Source of the DNA: JAENVU01 sp031430375
Lineage (GTDB): Bacteria; Actinomycetota; Acidimicrobiia; IMCC26256; JAENVU01
DNA: 6,580 nucleotides
NCBI GenBank assembly: GCA_031430375.1
Contig: JANPBJ010000268.1
Span: 1 to 6,580 of the forward strand
Direction: 5' to 3'
The notes under the pieces were generated by a model. It was given only the letters and a program-made list of their open reading frames with translations. It did no database searches and was not told where the DNA came from. Position numbers and translations under genes: made by a program. Positions 6,405 to 6,580 of this stretch are shown one piece after another (the first letter of the stretch is position 1; each line of letters begins with the position of its first letter).

Positions 6405-6440
6405 ATACCGTTCTGAATACCGTTCTGACTTCGGTTTTGA
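6393..6440 (+). repeat. 12-bp tandem repeat over the mshC stop codon
   Basis: The unit ATACCGTTCTGA is present at 6405-6416 and 6417-6428 exactly. It is preceded by an 11/12 copy at 6393-6404 inside mshC and followed by an 8/12 copy at 6429-6440. Since 12 is a multiple of 3, each copy ends with TGA in the mshC frame (6402, 6414, 6426, 6438), giving four consecutive in-frame stops. Confidence 0.85.
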
Positions 6441-6463
6441 CGGCGAGTCCGATTCCCGCCCGC

Positions 6464-6485
6464 CGACCACCTCACGACCACCTGA
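6464..6485. repeat. 11-bp tandem repeat in the convergent gap
   Basis: CGACCACCTCA at 6464-6474 is followed directly by CGACCACCTGA at 6475-6485, 10 of 11 bases identical. It lies in the loop of a possible 6-bp stem (TTCCCG at 6453-6458 with CGGGAA at 6486-6491). With the preceding 12-bp repeat, it makes up most of the 97-nt gap between mshC and the next gene. Confidence 0.7.
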
Positions 6486-6501
6486 CGGGAACCACTTCGT
6501 C

Positions 6502-6580
6502 CTACGGTGGGCCGCGGGTGGGGTTGGGGTTGGTGGGTGGGTTGAATGTCCAGGTGTTGTCGGGGTCTTGGGTGAGGGTC
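6502..6580 (-). CDS. C-terminal end of a partial gene, possibly HNH/DUF222 (13E12-type) protein
   Basis: A minus-strand frame enters from the right edge and ends at a TAG at 6504-6502, giving 25 visible residues that begin TLTQDPDNTWTF and finish in a Pro/Asn/Thr-rich tail. The pattern recalls the C-termini of actinobacterial DUF222 proteins with an HNH nuclease domain, where a GWTLT-like segment after the HNH site leads into a DP-x-TWTF stretch and a low-complexity tail. This is recognition from a very short piece; the DUF222 and HNH domains would lie outside the window. The gene is convergent with mshC, with a 97-nt gap. Confidence 0.4.
   Translation of the reverse strand, partial: TLTQDPDNTWTFNPPTNPNPTRGPP
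6516..6541 (+). other. G-quadruplex-forming motif
   Basis: Five runs of three or four G (6516-6518, 6520-6523, 6526-6529, 6535-6537, 6539-6541) are separated by 1, 2, 5 and 1 nt, which satisfies the canonical G3+N1-7 rule. The G-rich strand is the plus strand, so RNA reading through from mshC would carry it about 110 nt past the stop. It coincides with the Pro/Asn/Thr-coding tail of the partial minus-strand gene, which may be the only reason it exists. Confidence 0.6.

Overview
The window reads as chromosomal DNA from a high-GC actinobacterium. Three markers point that way: a DnaE1-type replicative polymerase with an internal QFDLF clamp-binding motif, an MshC ligase for mycothiol (a thiol essentially confined to Actinomycetota), and two enzymes of the deazaflavin cofactor F420. 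A deep-branching class such as Acidimicrobiia is my guess from general composition and gene content; the sequence does not prove it.

Layout, left to right. (1) 1-2400 (+): the C-terminal two thirds of dnaE, cut by the left edge. (2) 2401-2534: a spacer with a long imperfect hairpin and a CTCGCTGC triplet repeat. (3) 2538-2822 (+): a small, acidic, Met-rich protein of unknown function, probably translated from a leaderless mRNA. (4) 2823-2870: a short convergent gap. (5) 4468-2871 (-): a two-gene unit, an Rv2161c-like F420-dependent oxidoreductase followed after 8 nt by a class I SAM methyltransferase. (6) 4469-4570: a divergent intergenic region with a 7-bp inverted repeat. (7) 4571-6404 (+): NADPH:F420 oxidoreductase (fno/npdG) and mshC, separated by 4 nt and very probably co-transcribed. 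(8) 6405-6501: a convergent gap with two short tandem repeats. (9) 6502-6580 (-): the last 25 codons of another gene, possibly an HNH/DUF222-type protein, whose Pro/Asn-rich end lays down a strong G-quadruplex motif on the + strand.

How the genes fit together. Fno moves hydride between NADP(H) and F420, and the divergent luciferase-like enzyme probably uses reduced F420, so supply and use of F420H2 sit back to back. mshC, which makes the Cys-GlcN-Ins precursor of mycothiol, rides in the fno transcript. This makes a small redox-cofactor neighbourhood beside a replication gene. I found no mobile element, CRISPR array, RNA gene or clearly new multi-gene system. The less ordinary points are the Met-rich orphan protein, short tandem repeats lying on three of the stop codons, and the G-quadruplex motif at the convergent end of mshC.
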